DNA from: Chloroflexota bacterium
Lineage (GTDB): Bacteria; Chloroflexota; Anaerolineae; Anaerolineales; Anaerolineaceae
Reading direction: 5' to 3'
Assembly: GCA_021825925.1 (NCBI GenBank)
Contig: JAKAFP010000003.1
Span: forward strand, 372,001-436,000
DNA: 64,000 nt
The position numbers were made by a program, and so were the translations under genes. Each line of letters opens with the position of its first letter. Within the stretch, counting starts at the first letter, position 1. The notes under the pieces are model-generated. The model saw only the letters and a program-made list of their open reading frames with translations, did no database searches and was not told the DNA's origin. Positions 1-8,858 of this stretch are shown here, one piece after another.

Positions 1-1951
1 CCCGAGTGAGCAGGGAGTTTACCTGCTCCTGCAGGTCGCGGTACTTGCGTTCGAGGTCCGACAGGTCCGGGGAGGACGAGAGACTCTCGTTCAACTTCTG
101 GCTGGCGGATCGGTATTCAATCTCGAGGGTCTCGAGGTGTTTTTCAGCGGCATCCACGGATCCTTCGAGGGTTTCGATCTCGCGTTCAAGCGGCACCAGA
201 GCGGCGCGAGCCTGCTCGAGCGACAACAATTGCTGCTGAAATTCGCGGCCGGCTACTTCCACGGCGCGTGCCTGGGCGTGAGCTTCGGCATCATAACCAA
301 GTTTTTTGAGTTCACTGTCAATTTCAGCCAGTTTGGAGCGGGCTTCGGCGGCATAATCTTCGTTTTTCAAACTTGTGCGCAGCGTTTCGATACGGTTGAG
401 GCCGTCGGCCTGCCATTTCTCGATCTCGGCCTGGTCGCGGGCAAGTTCCTCGGATTTCAAATCGAGCAGGCGCTGTTGGAGTTTCAGATCTGCATCCACA
501 CGCTGCAGGGAGGCCAGCGCGGTTTCTTTTTCTTTATACTGGGCATCCACCCCTTCAAAGAACTTGAGGTTCTTGCGGTAGATCTCCGCTTTTTGGGTGC
601 CACGGGCGGTCAGATCGTCAATGATGTGCTGCTTTTCGGCTTCCTGGAGCGGTTTTTCGCAGGTGGGGCAGTTGGCGCCGTGGATCTCCTGCAGTTCCTT
701 GCGATGGGCGGCGAGTTCGTCCATTTCAACTTTGAGGACGGCGTTCTCGGCCTTGGCGCGGGCTTTTTCGGCCTGCAGTTCCTGCATGTCCTTTTCAAGT
801 ACCGTCCGCATTTGCAGCTGAGCTTCATCCGCTGCAACGGCCTGGCGGGCTTCTTCGACCTGTTTTTGCAGTTCAGGCAGACGGCTTTGCAGACTGGCAA
901 TTTCGGTTTCCTTGCTGCTGAGTGCGTTAAACTCGGCCTGCAGGCTGGCGCGTTCTCCCTCGATATTCAAGAGGGGCGCCTGACGTTTGGATTCGTATTG
1001 GTGGAAATTGACGGCCTGGGCATCCAACTCAGCAAGCTTTTTCTGTTGTTCAAGCCAGGCGGCGTGCCCGGCCCGGATTTGCGCCTCATTGGCGATCTGC
1101 ATGCGGAACGCTTTTTGTTCTTCTTGGCGTTCGCGCAGGGCGTCCAGCTTTTGATCCAGTTCGGCTTGCAGGCGTTTGATCTCGGCGGACTGCTTTTCGA
1201 GCAAGGCCTTGTCGTTCTCGAGGCGGTCAGCGATCAGGCGCTGCTGGTCGAGGATCTGTTTGCTGGCCTGGGCCAGTGCGTTTTGGGTTTCGTGCTCCTG
1301 CTGCAGCGTTTTGAGGGCAGCCTTGCGTTCCTCCGCTTCGTTCAGCTCGGAGGCATATTCCGCGAGGATGCCTTCGACATTGGCCAGCTCGAGTTCATGG
1401 GCGCGGCGGCGTTTAAGGGCTTCGTCTTTGTACTCTTCCCAGATTTCGAGGCCGAGGATGCTGGCGAGGATGCGTTTACGGTCGGCCGGACGCTGTTGGG
1501 CGAACTGGTCGGCCTTGCCCTGCAAAAAGAAGGAAGCGTTGATGAAGGTCTCGTAATCCAGGCGCAGGGTCAGGCGGATGCGTTCCTCGGTGGCCCGCAA
1601 AGTGGCTTCGGTGAGCGGACGCCAACTGTCATCCTCGGCGCGGATAAAGAAATCCAGTGCGGCGGTCTTGTCTTTTTGTTTGCTGCGCTGCACACGGTAG
1701 CGTGAATTTTCGTAATCAAAATCGAGGATGACTTCGGCGGGTTTGTTTTCTTTTTGGGTGCGGTGGTTGATGACGGCGTCGTCGCGGCGGCGGGCTTCAC
1801 CAAACAGCACCCAGGTGATGGCATCCAGCAGGGAGGATTTGCCGGCGCCGTTCGAGCCGGAGATGCAGGCCATGTCGAAACCGGCGAAGTCGAGATCCAC
1901 TGGATCGTGATAAGAGAGAAAGCCCTTGATCTGCAGGCGGACAGGGATCAT
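1..1951 (-). CDS. sbcC: SbcC/Rad50-type SMC ATPase (partial, C-terminus off the left edge)
   Basis: This is the ATPase subunit of the SbcCD (Mre11-Rad50) nuclease that processes DNA ends and hairpins. The frame stays open from ATG 1951-1949 to base 1, giving about 650 residues of the N-terminal part. Walker A GSNGAGKS lies at residues 32-39. A long coiled coil follows, with the zinc-hook CPTC at residues 428-431 (bases 659-670), then the start of the returning coiled coil. The C-terminal Walker B and signature motif lie outside the window. The ATG overlaps the stop of the upstream CorC-like gene as ATGA, so the two are translationally coupled. sbcD is two genes upstream. The large open frame on the opposite strand is a shadow of this high-GC coiled-coil gene. 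Confidence 0.95.
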   Translation of the reverse strand, partial: MIPVRLQIKGFLSYHDPVDLDFAGFDMACISGSNGAGKSSLLDAITWVLFGEARRRDDAVINHRTQKENKPAEVILDFDYENSRYRVQRSKQKDKTAALDFFIRAEDDSWRPLTEATLRATEERIRLTLRLDYETFINASFFLQGKADQFAQQRPADRKRILASILGLEIWEEYKDEALKRRRAHELELANVEGILAEYASELNEAEERKAALKTLQQEHETQNALAQASKQILDQQRLIADRLENDKALLEKQSAEIKRLQAELDQKLDALRERQEEQKAFRMQIANEAQIRAGHAAWLEQQKKLAELDAQAVNFHQYESKRQAPLLNIEGERASLQAEFNALSSKETEIASLQSRLPELQKQVEEARQAVAADEAQLQMRTVLEKDMQELQAEKARAKAENAVLKVEMDELAAHRKELQEIHGANCPTCEKPLQEAEKQHIIDDLTARGTQKAEIYRKNLKFFEGVDAQYKEKETALASLQRVDADLKLQQRLLDLKSEELARDQAEIEKWQADGLNRIETLRTSLKNEDYAAEARSKLAEIDSELKKLGYDAEAHAQARAVEVAGREFQQQLLSLEQARAALVPLEREIETLEGSVDAAEKHLETLEIEYRSASQKLNESLSSSPDLSDLERKYRDLQEQVNSLLTR

Positions 1952-3276
1952 GCTTTTTCCACCTTGTGAGACTTGGGGGTGTCGTATTTGCTGAGAAGCA
2001 CTTTATCCACACGGCGGTCGTCCATATCCACCACTTCAAATCTGTAGTTTAGCAGGTGGAAATGCTGTCCCGCCACAGGGATGGAGCCGATCTGGTTCAT
2101 GATAAAACCACCGACGGTCTGGTAACCGACTTTGTCTTCTTCGGGCAATTCGTCCACGTCGAGCAGTTCCTTGAGTTCGTCAATCGGCAGCAGGCCATCA
2201 AGCAGGTAGCTGCCGTCTTCGCGGATGATGATCTCGGATTCCGAGCTTTCATCCGCGCTGGGAATCTCACCGACGATGGATTCGAGAATATCGAACAAGG
2301 TTGCCATGCCCTGCAGACCGCCGTATTCATCCACGATCATGACCTCATGCACACCAGCCTCACGCACCATTTCGAGCATACGCATGGCGGGGGTGTTCTC
2401 GGGCACCCACAGCGGTTTTGTAACCAGATCCAGCAGATTGAAGGGGGTGTTGGTGACGAATTTTTCGAGCACATCCTTGGCGTTCAAAATGCCGACTACG
2501 TTATCCAGGGAGGATTGGGCGACCGGAAAACGTGAATGGCTGCTGGCCATGATCTGTTTGAGCAGTTGTTCGGGGGTGTCGTTGGCGTCCAGCCATTCGA
2601 TCTCGGTGCGCGGGGTCATGATGGCGTTGATCGAACGGTCGTTCAAGCGGAAGACGCCCTCGACCATATCCTGTTCAACGGCGTCAAAAACGCCCACCTG
2701 GGTGCCCTGTTCGATGAGACCCTTGATCTCGTCCTCGGTAATGGGAGGATCCTTGGAGGGAGACATGCCCAGCAGTTTGAGCCCCAAATCCGTGGAGGCC
2801 GCCAGCAGATGCACGATGGGCGCCATGGCTTTGGAGAGGAATCTCATAAAACCTGAAACGCGCGAGGCGATCTGTTCGGGGTTGTTCATGGCCATGCGTT
2901 TGGGGATCAATTCGCCGATGACAAGGGAGAAATAAGTGGTGAGTATGACGACCACGAAAATGGCAATGCCAGAGGCGTAAGGCACCAGCCAGGGGACTTT
3001 GGCCAGCCAGATCGCGAAGCGATCTGCCAGGGTGGCGCCGCCGAGTGCGCCGGTGAAGATGCCCACCAGGGTGATGCCGATCTGGGTGGAAGAAAGCAAA
3101 CTGCTGGAAGATTTAAGGAGTTCAAGCGCGGTTTTGGCGCCCTTGTCGCCGTCATCCGCGCGTTGTTCAAGGCGCACCTTGCGGGCGGAGATGAGGGCCA
3201 GTTCTGACATGGCGAAAAAGCCGTTGATCAGGATCAGCAGAAAGATGAAAATTATCTCGAGGGCTACGGAGTTCAT
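1948..3276 (-). CDS. CorC/HlyC-type CNNM transporter with CBS pair (hemolysin family)
   Basis: 442 residues. The N-terminal CNNM/DUF21 membrane domain (about residues 1-200) has several hydrophobic segments. A CBS pair follows at about 210-335 and a CorC_HlyC domain at about 350-430 (the EEDKVGYQTVGG region). The family is linked to magnesium/cobalt efflux or membrane-stress tolerance; the substrate cannot be read from sequence. The start ATG at 3276 overlaps the stop of sbcD by 4 nt, and its own stop overlaps the start of sbcC by 4 nt. It is therefore embedded between the two halves of a nuclease complex, an unusual place for a transporter. Confidence 0.93.
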   Translation of the reverse strand: MNSVALEIIFIFLLILINGFFAMSELALISARKVRLEQRADDGDKGAKTALELLKSSSSLLSSTQIGITLVGIFTGALGGATLADRFAIWLAKVPWLVPYASGIAIFVVVILTTYFSLVIGELIPKRMAMNNPEQIASRVSGFMRFLSKAMAPIVHLLAASTDLGLKLLGMSPSKDPPITEDEIKGLIEQGTQVGVFDAVEQDMVEGVFRLNDRSINAIMTPRTEIEWLDANDTPEQLLKQIMASSHSRFPVAQSSLDNVVGILNAKDVLEKFVTNTPFNLLDLVTKPLWVPENTPAMRMLEMVREAGVHEVMIVDEYGGLQGMATLFDILESIVGEIPSADESSESEIIIREDGSYLLDGLLPIDELKELLDVDELPEEDKVGYQTVGGFIMNQIGSIPVAGQHFHLLNYRFEVVDMDDRRVDKVLLSKYDTPKSHKVEKA

Positions 3277-4535
3277 TCCATTTCTCCCGACTGTACGTCA
3301 ACTTCGGCCATGCCCGAGACTTGCTGAATGATCGAGGCGGCCAGGGTTTGCAACGGCTCGGTATTTCCAGGCTCAAGTTTGGTCATTCCCCAATACCTTT
3401 TTAATAAATCCAAAGGGTTGAGATTTGTCACAGATTCATCAACGGAGAATCGAGTTCGAGCTTCCTCTTGAGGAAGACGAACCAAGTGAAATTCAAAAGC
3501 AGTTTCACATTTTTCACGTATGATGGTTTCATCAAGAAAAGGTTCCATTTCACGGGGGTACTCGACGACTAGACGTACTAATGAACCTTTCAGTAATTGA
3601 TCACTAGGAAGCCTTCCTAGTATCGTTTCCATCATATTGTCGTTTTTTGAAATTTTTACTCGTAAAGGTATAAATTGTCGACCAATTAATCTTCGTTTTT
3701 CAATAGTAGTATTGCCTTTTTCAATTTTTGCGATAACAAAATACTTTTTATCTTTTGCTTCACCAAAATCTATTCTTTCAATAGAACCAGAATAAACCAC
3801 TGGAGGATGATGAAATTCATTTAGATTTTGAAAAGTATGCAAATGCCCAAGCGCAACATAATCTAATCTTTCATCTTTTACTACACGTGGCGGAATTTTA
3901 AAGTCATTTCCGAGCATAACTGACCGTTCAGATCCAAATTGTGCACCTTGAATTGAACCATGACCAATGAAAATTGTAGGGATATTTTTATCAATTTCAT
4001 TCAACCAACTATCAACAACAAATGAAATATTATTATTAAATCGGTCGTCAATTTGTTCATTTTCTTTTAATGGTAGGTCCAACGATGCATAAAGACTAGT
4101 GCGAAAAACCCACGGCAGTCCGATAACTTGTACAGGTAGGTTCCACAGGTCAGCAGGTTTGAGGAACTCGGGTTTGTTGATCACGCGTACGAAGGGAACG
4201 GCCAGGGTGTCAAATTCCTGCAGGGTGTGGGCGCGTCCACTGGCCGGGCTGACGTCGTGGTTGCCGGTGAGCAGAAGGGTGGGAATTTTGGCTTCGGAAA
4301 GCCGCATGATACGCTTGCCCCATTCGCGTTGATAGGTGGGGGAAGGCAGACGGTCTTTGTAGGCGTCCCCGGCGAAGATCACCAGATCCACTTTTTCCGA
4401 GATGGCGGTGTCAATGATGTGGTCAAGGGATTTAAGAAAATCCAGGACGCGCAACGGCAGCCCTGAAACGGCGTCATGCTTTCCGTGGCTGGCGATATCA
4501 ATATGCGCGTCGGCAAAATGCAATACTTTAATCAT
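3273..4535 (-). CDS. sbcD: SbcD/Mre11-like DNA exonuclease (metallophosphoesterase)
   Basis: 420 residues. The calcineurin-like phosphoesterase motifs occur in order: DAH near residue 9, a GD motif (FAGDAYKDR), GNHD (LLTGNHD), GHG and GHLH. These are the two-metal ligands of the Mre11/SbcD family. A capping/C-terminal region follows. It is the first gene of the sbcD-corC-sbcC overlap operon. The gene is a mosaic: roughly bases 3400-4130, encoding residues of about 135-380, are strikingly AT-rich, while the 5' part and both neighbours are GC-rich. The reading frame and motifs are intact across both boundaries, so the protein should be functional. Confidence 0.93.
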   Translation of the reverse strand: MIKVLHFADAHIDIASHGKHDAVSGLPLRVLDFLKSLDHIIDTAISEKVDLVIFAGDAYKDRLPSPTYQREWGKRIMRLSEAKIPTLLLTGNHDVSPASGRAHTLQEFDTLAVPFVRVINKPEFLKPADLWNLPVQVIGLPWVFRTSLYASLDLPLKENEQIDDRFNNNISFVVDSWLNEIDKNIPTIFIGHGSIQGAQFGSERSVMLGNDFKIPPRVVKDERLDYVALGHLHTFQNLNEFHHPPVVYSGSIERIDFGEAKDKKYFVIAKIEKGNTTIEKRRLIGRQFIPLRVKISKNDNMMETILGRLPSDQLLKGSLVRLVVEYPREMEPFLDETIIREKCETAFEFHLVRLPQEEARTRFSVDESVTNLNPLDLLKRYWGMTKLEPGNTEPLQTLAASIIQQVSGMAEVDVQSGEME

Positions 4536-4562
4536 CGGTTGCCCCGACCGTCCGTGAGATGT

Positions 4563-5882
4563 CTATGGCGTGACACCCAACTGCACCAATTGTTCATAAC
4601 TGGGTGCGAACCCGGGATGAACTCTCAGCGCGTTTTCAAAATCTGCGATGGCGGCGTCTTGCTGACCCAGCTGCAGTTCGGCCATGGCGCGCCAGTGGTA
4701 ACTTTCTTCAAGGATGTGTTCGACTTCGGCATCCAGGGTGGTGGTAGCCAGGCTGACCACGTCTTGATAACGGGCAGTGTAGTAATAGGCATAATAGGGG
4801 CCGGTCTGATACCAAAGCATACGGTAGGGCCGGTGCGCTTCGTCAATGGTTGGATAGAGCGCAAAGGCTTTATCGTATGCAGCGGCTGCGCCGGTGTAAT
4901 CTGCGAGCTTGACCAGGCTGGTGCCGGCGTTGTACCAGGCAAAATACTGATCACGGGCAGCGGTGAGAGAGGCGGCTTCGGCAGCAGCGCGGTCCGCGGC
5001 GATGCGGTAGGAGTTGGTTTCATCCGCCAGGGGACCGAGTGCATTCAGCACGTCGTTTTCCATATCAGGCGGGTAGATCACGATAAAGACATCGTTGAAA
5101 GCGCGCCAATTGCTGGTCATCTCGTCGTAGGTTACTTTAAAGCCCCTGGCTGAAGGCCTTTCGGCTGGTTTGAGCAGTGCCAGCAGATAAGAATCCTGGG
5201 TGGTGAATTCCTGTTTGGCATCATCGTAACCGATCACCAGGTTGTAGTGGCCCATCCAGCCTTCGGCGGCCAGATTGGCAGGTTCAAACCCTTTTTCGAC
5301 CAGCACCGGAAAGCCGGCGTTGAGCAGGGCCTTGATGGTGTAGAGGTCACCGCCCATGCGCATGATGGCGCGAAAGTCAGTTTGCTCGTTGACGTAATCC
5401 AGCATTTCGTAGGGCATGACGTTCTTGTCACGCGGATTGGGTTTGAGAATGGCGGCGGTGTCTTCCTGATTGCCGCCGGTCCACTGCCAGTAGGATAGCG
5501 CCATCGAAAGAGTAGCCGGACCGCAGTTGTTCCACATTTGGGCTTCAGTGCGAACCCCGGCCAGGTAAACGCTTGGTGGCAGCGGCATCTGGGTTGGCGT
5601 GGGGGCAAGGGTAGGTTCCGGGGTGGGGGTGTTGATGGCCACAGTGGGGGAAACCATGGCGTTCATGGTGGCTTGAACTGCAGTGGCCATTTCATCCGGC
5701 GTGGACTGAACCGGGTTGAAAATCACATCCTGCGGCGGATTGATCTTGTAATAGAGGGTGGTGTAGAGTTGGCGGGCATAATAACTGACCCGCGACCAGA
5801 CCGGCGGCAGGGCGAGGATGATGCCGCCAAGGACCAGCAAGGCTAATAATCCTAAAAAGAGTTTCTTTTTGTTTTTTCGCAT
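4563..5882 (-). CDS. Membrane-anchored C39-like peptidase/TPR protein
   Basis: 439 residues. An N-terminal basic stretch and one hydrophobic segment (about 8-27) anchor it, followed by a Thr/Pro linker at about 85-103. A peptidase C39-like domain comes next, with Cys120 in NNCGPATLSMAL, His212 in GHYNLVIGYDD and Asp230 in TTQDSY as the presumed triad. From about residue 315, TPR-like helices are visible (AAAYDKAFALYP, AAIADFENALRVHP). Proteins of this layout are common extracytoplasmic proteins in Anaerolineae; the substrate is unknown. TATAAT (minus strand, 5889-5894) lies 6 nt before the ATG and no Shine-Dalgarno sequence is visible, so the mRNA may be leaderless. Confidence 0.85.
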   Translation of the reverse strand: MRKNKKKLFLGLLALLVLGGIILALPPVWSRVSYYARQLYTTLYYKINPPQDVIFNPVQSTPDEMATAVQATMNAMVSPTVAINTPTPEPTLAPTPTQMPLPPSVYLAGVRTEAQMWNNCGPATLSMALSYWQWTGGNQEDTAAILKPNPRDKNVMPYEMLDYVNEQTDFRAIMRMGGDLYTIKALLNAGFPVLVEKGFEPANLAAEGWMGHYNLVIGYDDAKQEFTTQDSYLLALLKPAERPSARGFKVTYDEMTSNWRAFNDVFIVIYPPDMENDVLNALGPLADETNSYRIAADRAAAEAASLTAARDQYFAWYNAGTSLVKLADYTGAAAAYDKAFALYPTIDEAHRPYRMLWYQTGPYYAYYYTARYQDVVSLATTTLDAEVEHILEESYHWRAMAELQLGQQDAAIADFENALRVHPGFAPSYEQLVQLGVTP

Positions 5883-5924
5883 AAGGGGATTATAACATTT
5901 TTACCTTATGACCTTTTTCGAAGG

Positions 5925-6941
5925 TTACCAATCAGGTTCCCTTGACCAGAATCCTCCGCGATCAATCAGTACCTGCAGAGAAGATCCGTCAGGATGTACA
6001 ACGCACACCGCTTCTGTTGTCTCAGGTGTGATACATCCGACAGCCAACCATTGACCATCAGAGGACCAGGAAAGGTCAATCGTCAAACCGATTTCAGTGC
6101 TCCCACCTTGGTTGGTGATTTTCTGTACGTTTGAACCGTCCAGGTTCATGATATAGATCTCGTTATACGCACTCCGATTCGACAGAAAAGCGATCTGTTG
6201 GCCATCCGGAGACCAGGTGGGGTGAGTATCTTGCATTTTATCGTTGGTTAACCTGACAAGACCTGTACCGTCATCATTAACCCTGTATATTTCCCAGTTG
6301 CCATCTCTCCGGGAAGAAAAAACGATCTGGTTTCCAACCGGCGACCATTCAGGATCGTTATCGTTTTCAGGATTTTCGGTCAGCGGTAGAATGGATGAAC
6401 CGTCTGAATTCATTGTATAGATTTCGCGGTTTCCTTCTTTTTCATGCATAAAAGCAATGCGTGTGCCATCTGGAGACCAGGAGGGTTCGCGGTCCTGAGC
6501 CGGATCATCAGTAATTTCCACAGGGTTGGACCCGTCAGCGTTGATCACAAAAATTTCCTGGCGATTGGTTTGAGATATGTCGCTGGAAAAGGCGATTTGA
6601 CAATAATTTGGCGACCACGAAGGATTGCCGTCCCAAAAGGAATTGTTTGTTATTTGCACAACGTTTGACCCGTCCGCTGAGGCCGAAAAGATCTCAAAAC
6701 TTTTATCGTCCCCTTGAACGGTTTGCGAAGCAAACAACAGCTTGCCGATATTTTGCGGGCAGGTGGAATTTTCGTCGGGTAGGGTTTCTGCAGCCTGGGA
6801 CGGAACGATTTTTGAGGGTTCCACGGGTTCGAGTGTTTGAGTGTTTTTATCTTTATTGAACAAGGTACCGATAAACGGGATGGAACAACTTGTTGTAACC
6901 AAGAGGGCTGTGATGAGTAAAACCAATCGGATCGTGCGCAT
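5925..6941 (-). CDS. PD40/TolB-like beta-propeller lipoprotein
   Basis: 338 residues. A lipoprotein signal with lipobox LVTTSC ends at about residue 19. At least five repeats of the type W-S-P-D/N-G-x-x-I-A-F-x-S...E-I-Y/F-x-x-N-x-D-G-S follow, which is the WD40-like PD40 beta-propeller signature also seen in TolB. It is expected on the outer face of the cytoplasmic membrane. The start has a strong ribosome-binding site (GAGGAGG). Function beyond a propeller scaffold is unknown; no Tol-Pal genes are nearby. Confidence 0.85.
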   Translation of the reverse strand: MRTIRLVLLITALLVTTSCSIPFIGTLFNKDKNTQTLEPVEPSKIVPSQAAETLPDENSTCPQNIGKLLFASQTVQGDDKSFEIFSASADGSNVVQITNNSFWDGNPSWSPNYCQIAFSSDISQTNRQEIFVINADGSNPVEITDDPAQDREPSWSPDGTRIAFMHEKEGNREIYTMNSDGSSILPLTENPENDNDPEWSPVGNQIVFSSRRDGNWEIYRVNDDGTGLVRLTNDKMQDTHPTWSPDGQQIAFLSNRSAYNEIYIMNLDGSNVQKITNQGGSTEIGLTIDLSWSSDGQWLAVGCITPETTEAVCVVHPDGSSLQVLIDRGGFWSREPDW

Positions 6942-7003
6942 GGTCTTCCTCCTCTTTAAAATCCTAACATCTAATGGTGGATACCAATCAAATCTCCTGA
7001 ACC

Positions 7004-7717
7004 TTAATCAATACACATGCCATCCGTCTTGGGGTCGCTGAAGGCACCCAACGGCTCGGAAAGAGTGAAGGAACCATCCTGCTGAACTGTGACGGTGACC
7101 ATTGAGACAATGTGCGGACCGCATCCGCACAGGTAATCGTCGTAGAGGTTGACGGTAAACTGTTTTCCGTCAAAGGTGGAGTGGCTTTCGATCAGCGGCC
7201 GGGTATAGCGTTTGTAAAATGGATGAGCATTCAGGTCGTTGAGCGGGGTGAGCCCGGTGACGGCCACGGCATAGCTCAAGGCTTCATCCTCGGATTCGAT
7301 GGGGGCATAGAGTGCCTTGAGCCCTTCGGCAGAGTCAATAAGCCGCATTTCTCCATCCACTTCAACCAGGTAACGCACGTAATAAGTGCCCATGCAGCCC
7401 TTGGTGAAAACCGACGGAATCACCGGGTCTTCAGCGAATCCCATGTTGCCGGCCTGGGCCATGGGAAGTTTGGGGTCAAGGCCGCCGTAAGCATTATCCA
7501 GTGGGTAGATCCAATCCACCGGGAACTCGATCGCCTTGAGATCATCAGGCAGGCAATCAGGCGTATTAAAACAACCCAGTTCTGTAAAACGGGTGTTGTC
7601 GAACGTAAATTCAGGCGCAGGGTATTCTTCGACGCTTTTAAATGGATTGATCTGTGAAAGCCGACAGGATGCCAGGAGCAGCACGGTAAAACTGATCAAA
7701 GCCAGGGCGCGTTTCAT
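7004..7717 (-). CDS. Lipoprotein of unknown function
   Basis: 237 residues from ATG 7717, chosen because GGAGGT lies just upstream and it gives a normal signal peptide with lipobox LLLASC. A longer frame to 7834 would only translate repeat-like intergenic DNA. The mature part has scattered Cys residues, including a CGCGPH motif near the C-terminus that could bind metal or form disulfides. I do not recognise a family. It lies between the propeller lipoprotein and the esterase pair, all on the minus strand. Confidence 0.75.
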   Translation of the reverse strand: MKRALALISFTVLLLASCRLSQINPFKSVEEYPAPEFTFDNTRFTELGCFNTPDCLPDDLKAIEFPVDWIYPLDNAYGGLDPKLPMAQAGNMGFAEDPVIPSVFTKGCMGTYYVRYLVEVDGEMRLIDSAEGLKALYAPIESEDEALSYAVAVTGLTPLNDLNAHPFYKRYTRPLIESHSTFDGKQFTVNLYDDYLCGCGPHIVSMVTVTVQQDGSFTLSEPLGAFSDPKTDGMCID

Positions 7718-7756
7718 TTTTACCTCCGTAACACTTGAATTTCCATTTTTAAACCA

Positions 7757-7830
7757 TTCTCTCGCAAAGAACGCAATCCCTCTCGCAAATTCAGCTCGGG
7801 GACGCAACAACCGCGAGCTCGCAAAGAAAA
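7757..7830. repeat. Relic of CGCAAAG-type repeat (solo GxxExxY element end)
   Basis: The stretch contains TTCTCTCGCAAAGAACGCAA and a second CTCGCAAAGAAAAT in the same orientation, plus CTCGCAAATTC between them. This matches the arms of the GxxExxY element at 24948-25451 but there is no GxxExxY gene here. It is probably a decayed or deleted copy. Confidence 0.55.
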
Positions 7831-7889
7831 TCATTTATCAGAAAACCGAATTGTCAGTCGTAGAAACATCCGAACCTCCCGCAGTAAGC

Positions 7890-8822
7890 CTAATTGCTCG
7901 CCGGCAACGGATGCTGCTCAAAAAATTGCCACATGAGCGCTGTGGCGTCAATCTGTTGGGTGGTGTAGCCCCAGGTGGGCGTGGCTGCCGGGGTGTCACC
8001 AGGCCAGGTGTGCCCTCCGCCGTGGATGGTGTAGAGCACCACGTCCGCATTTTGGGCGCAGTGTGTATATTTCGTGATGCTGATCTCACCTTCTTGAGGG
8101 GTGGATTCGGTCTCAGTACAGTTGTTGCTCGAAGCCCAGTTTTCGGCAAACAGGGGCAGCGAAGGATAATTGAAACCGAATGCCATGCCGCCGTCGTAGG
8201 GAATGGTGGGATCATCTGAGCCGTGAAATGCGATCAGGGGGACCGGTCTGGAGGGGGTGCAGAGGTCTGCCGGAAAGGAATATGCACCGGCAACACTGCC
8301 AACGGCAGCCAGACGATCAGCCAGGTGACAGGCCAAAACGATGGTCATTCCGCCACCGTTGGACATGCCATTCACATAGATCCGGGTAGGATCAATTTTG
8401 TATTTATTTTCGAGCTGTGAAATGATGTCGGAAATAAATTGGACGTCCATCATGGCGCTTTCAGTGGAATAAGTGCTTCCAGTGGTGCGCCAGTAGGTTG
8501 GGCTGCCGTGAGCCAACGGGTAAACCGCAATAAAGCCTTCACCATTGGCAAGATCGTTCCAACGGGTGGAGTAGATCATGTCTGAGGGTTTGGAAGAGTA
8601 CCCGTGCAGACTGATGACCAGCGGTGCGGGCATTGAAGGATTAACACTTTTGGGAACATAAAGATCGTAGGAACGGTTTTCACCAGAAGAAGTCAGTTGA
8701 ACCGTTGTGGTTTCGGCGGTCCACGCCTTGATCTTAATGAACAGGAACACGCCCAGTGCGATGACAAGGAGAATCGCCAGATCGCGGATGTATTCCTGTG
8801 TGAGTGTTAGTTTTCGCCCCAT
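7890..8822 (-). CDS. PHB-depolymerase/LpqC-like esterase, copy 1
   Basis: 310 residues from ATG 8822, which is preceded by AAAAGGAA; an upstream TTG at 8849 is also possible. One N-terminal membrane segment is followed by an alpha/beta-hydrolase domain of the esterase PHB-depolymerase/feruloyl-esterase type: oxyanion-side VISLHGY, nucleophile elbow GMSNGGG, acid in HGSDDPTIPYDGG, and His in HGGGHTWPG. It is probably a membrane-anchored carboxylesterase acting outside the cell. It is a tandem paralogue of the next gene; substrate unknown. Confidence 0.87.
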   Translation of the reverse strand: MGRKLTLTQEYIRDLAILLVIALGVFLFIKIKAWTAETTTVQLTSSGENRSYDLYVPKSVNPSMPAPLVISLHGYSSKPSDMIYSTRWNDLANGEGFIAVYPLAHGSPTYWRTTGSTYSTESAMMDVQFISDIISQLENKYKIDPTRIYVNGMSNGGGMTIVLACHLADRLAAVGSVAGAYSFPADLCTPSRPVPLIAFHGSDDPTIPYDGGMAFGFNYPSLPLFAENWASSNNCTETESTPQEGEISITKYTHCAQNADVVLYTIHGGGHTWPGDTPAATPTWGYTTQQIDATALMWQFFEQHPLPASN

Positions 8823-8858
8823 TTGGTTTCCTTTTGTAATACTTTGCAATTCATCCTT

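Noticed and set aside
137-1705. 522-codon plus-strand frame rich in Phe, Leu and Gly
   Set aside because: It is antisense to sbcC, has no ribosome-binding site or known motifs, and its composition is the mirror of a coiled-coil gene; sbcC has Walker A and the zinc hook in frame.
7718-7834. N-terminal extension of the lipoprotein at 7004-7717
   Set aside because: It translates the CGCAAAG repeat relic and would hide the lipoprotein signal; GGAGGT precedes ATG 7717.
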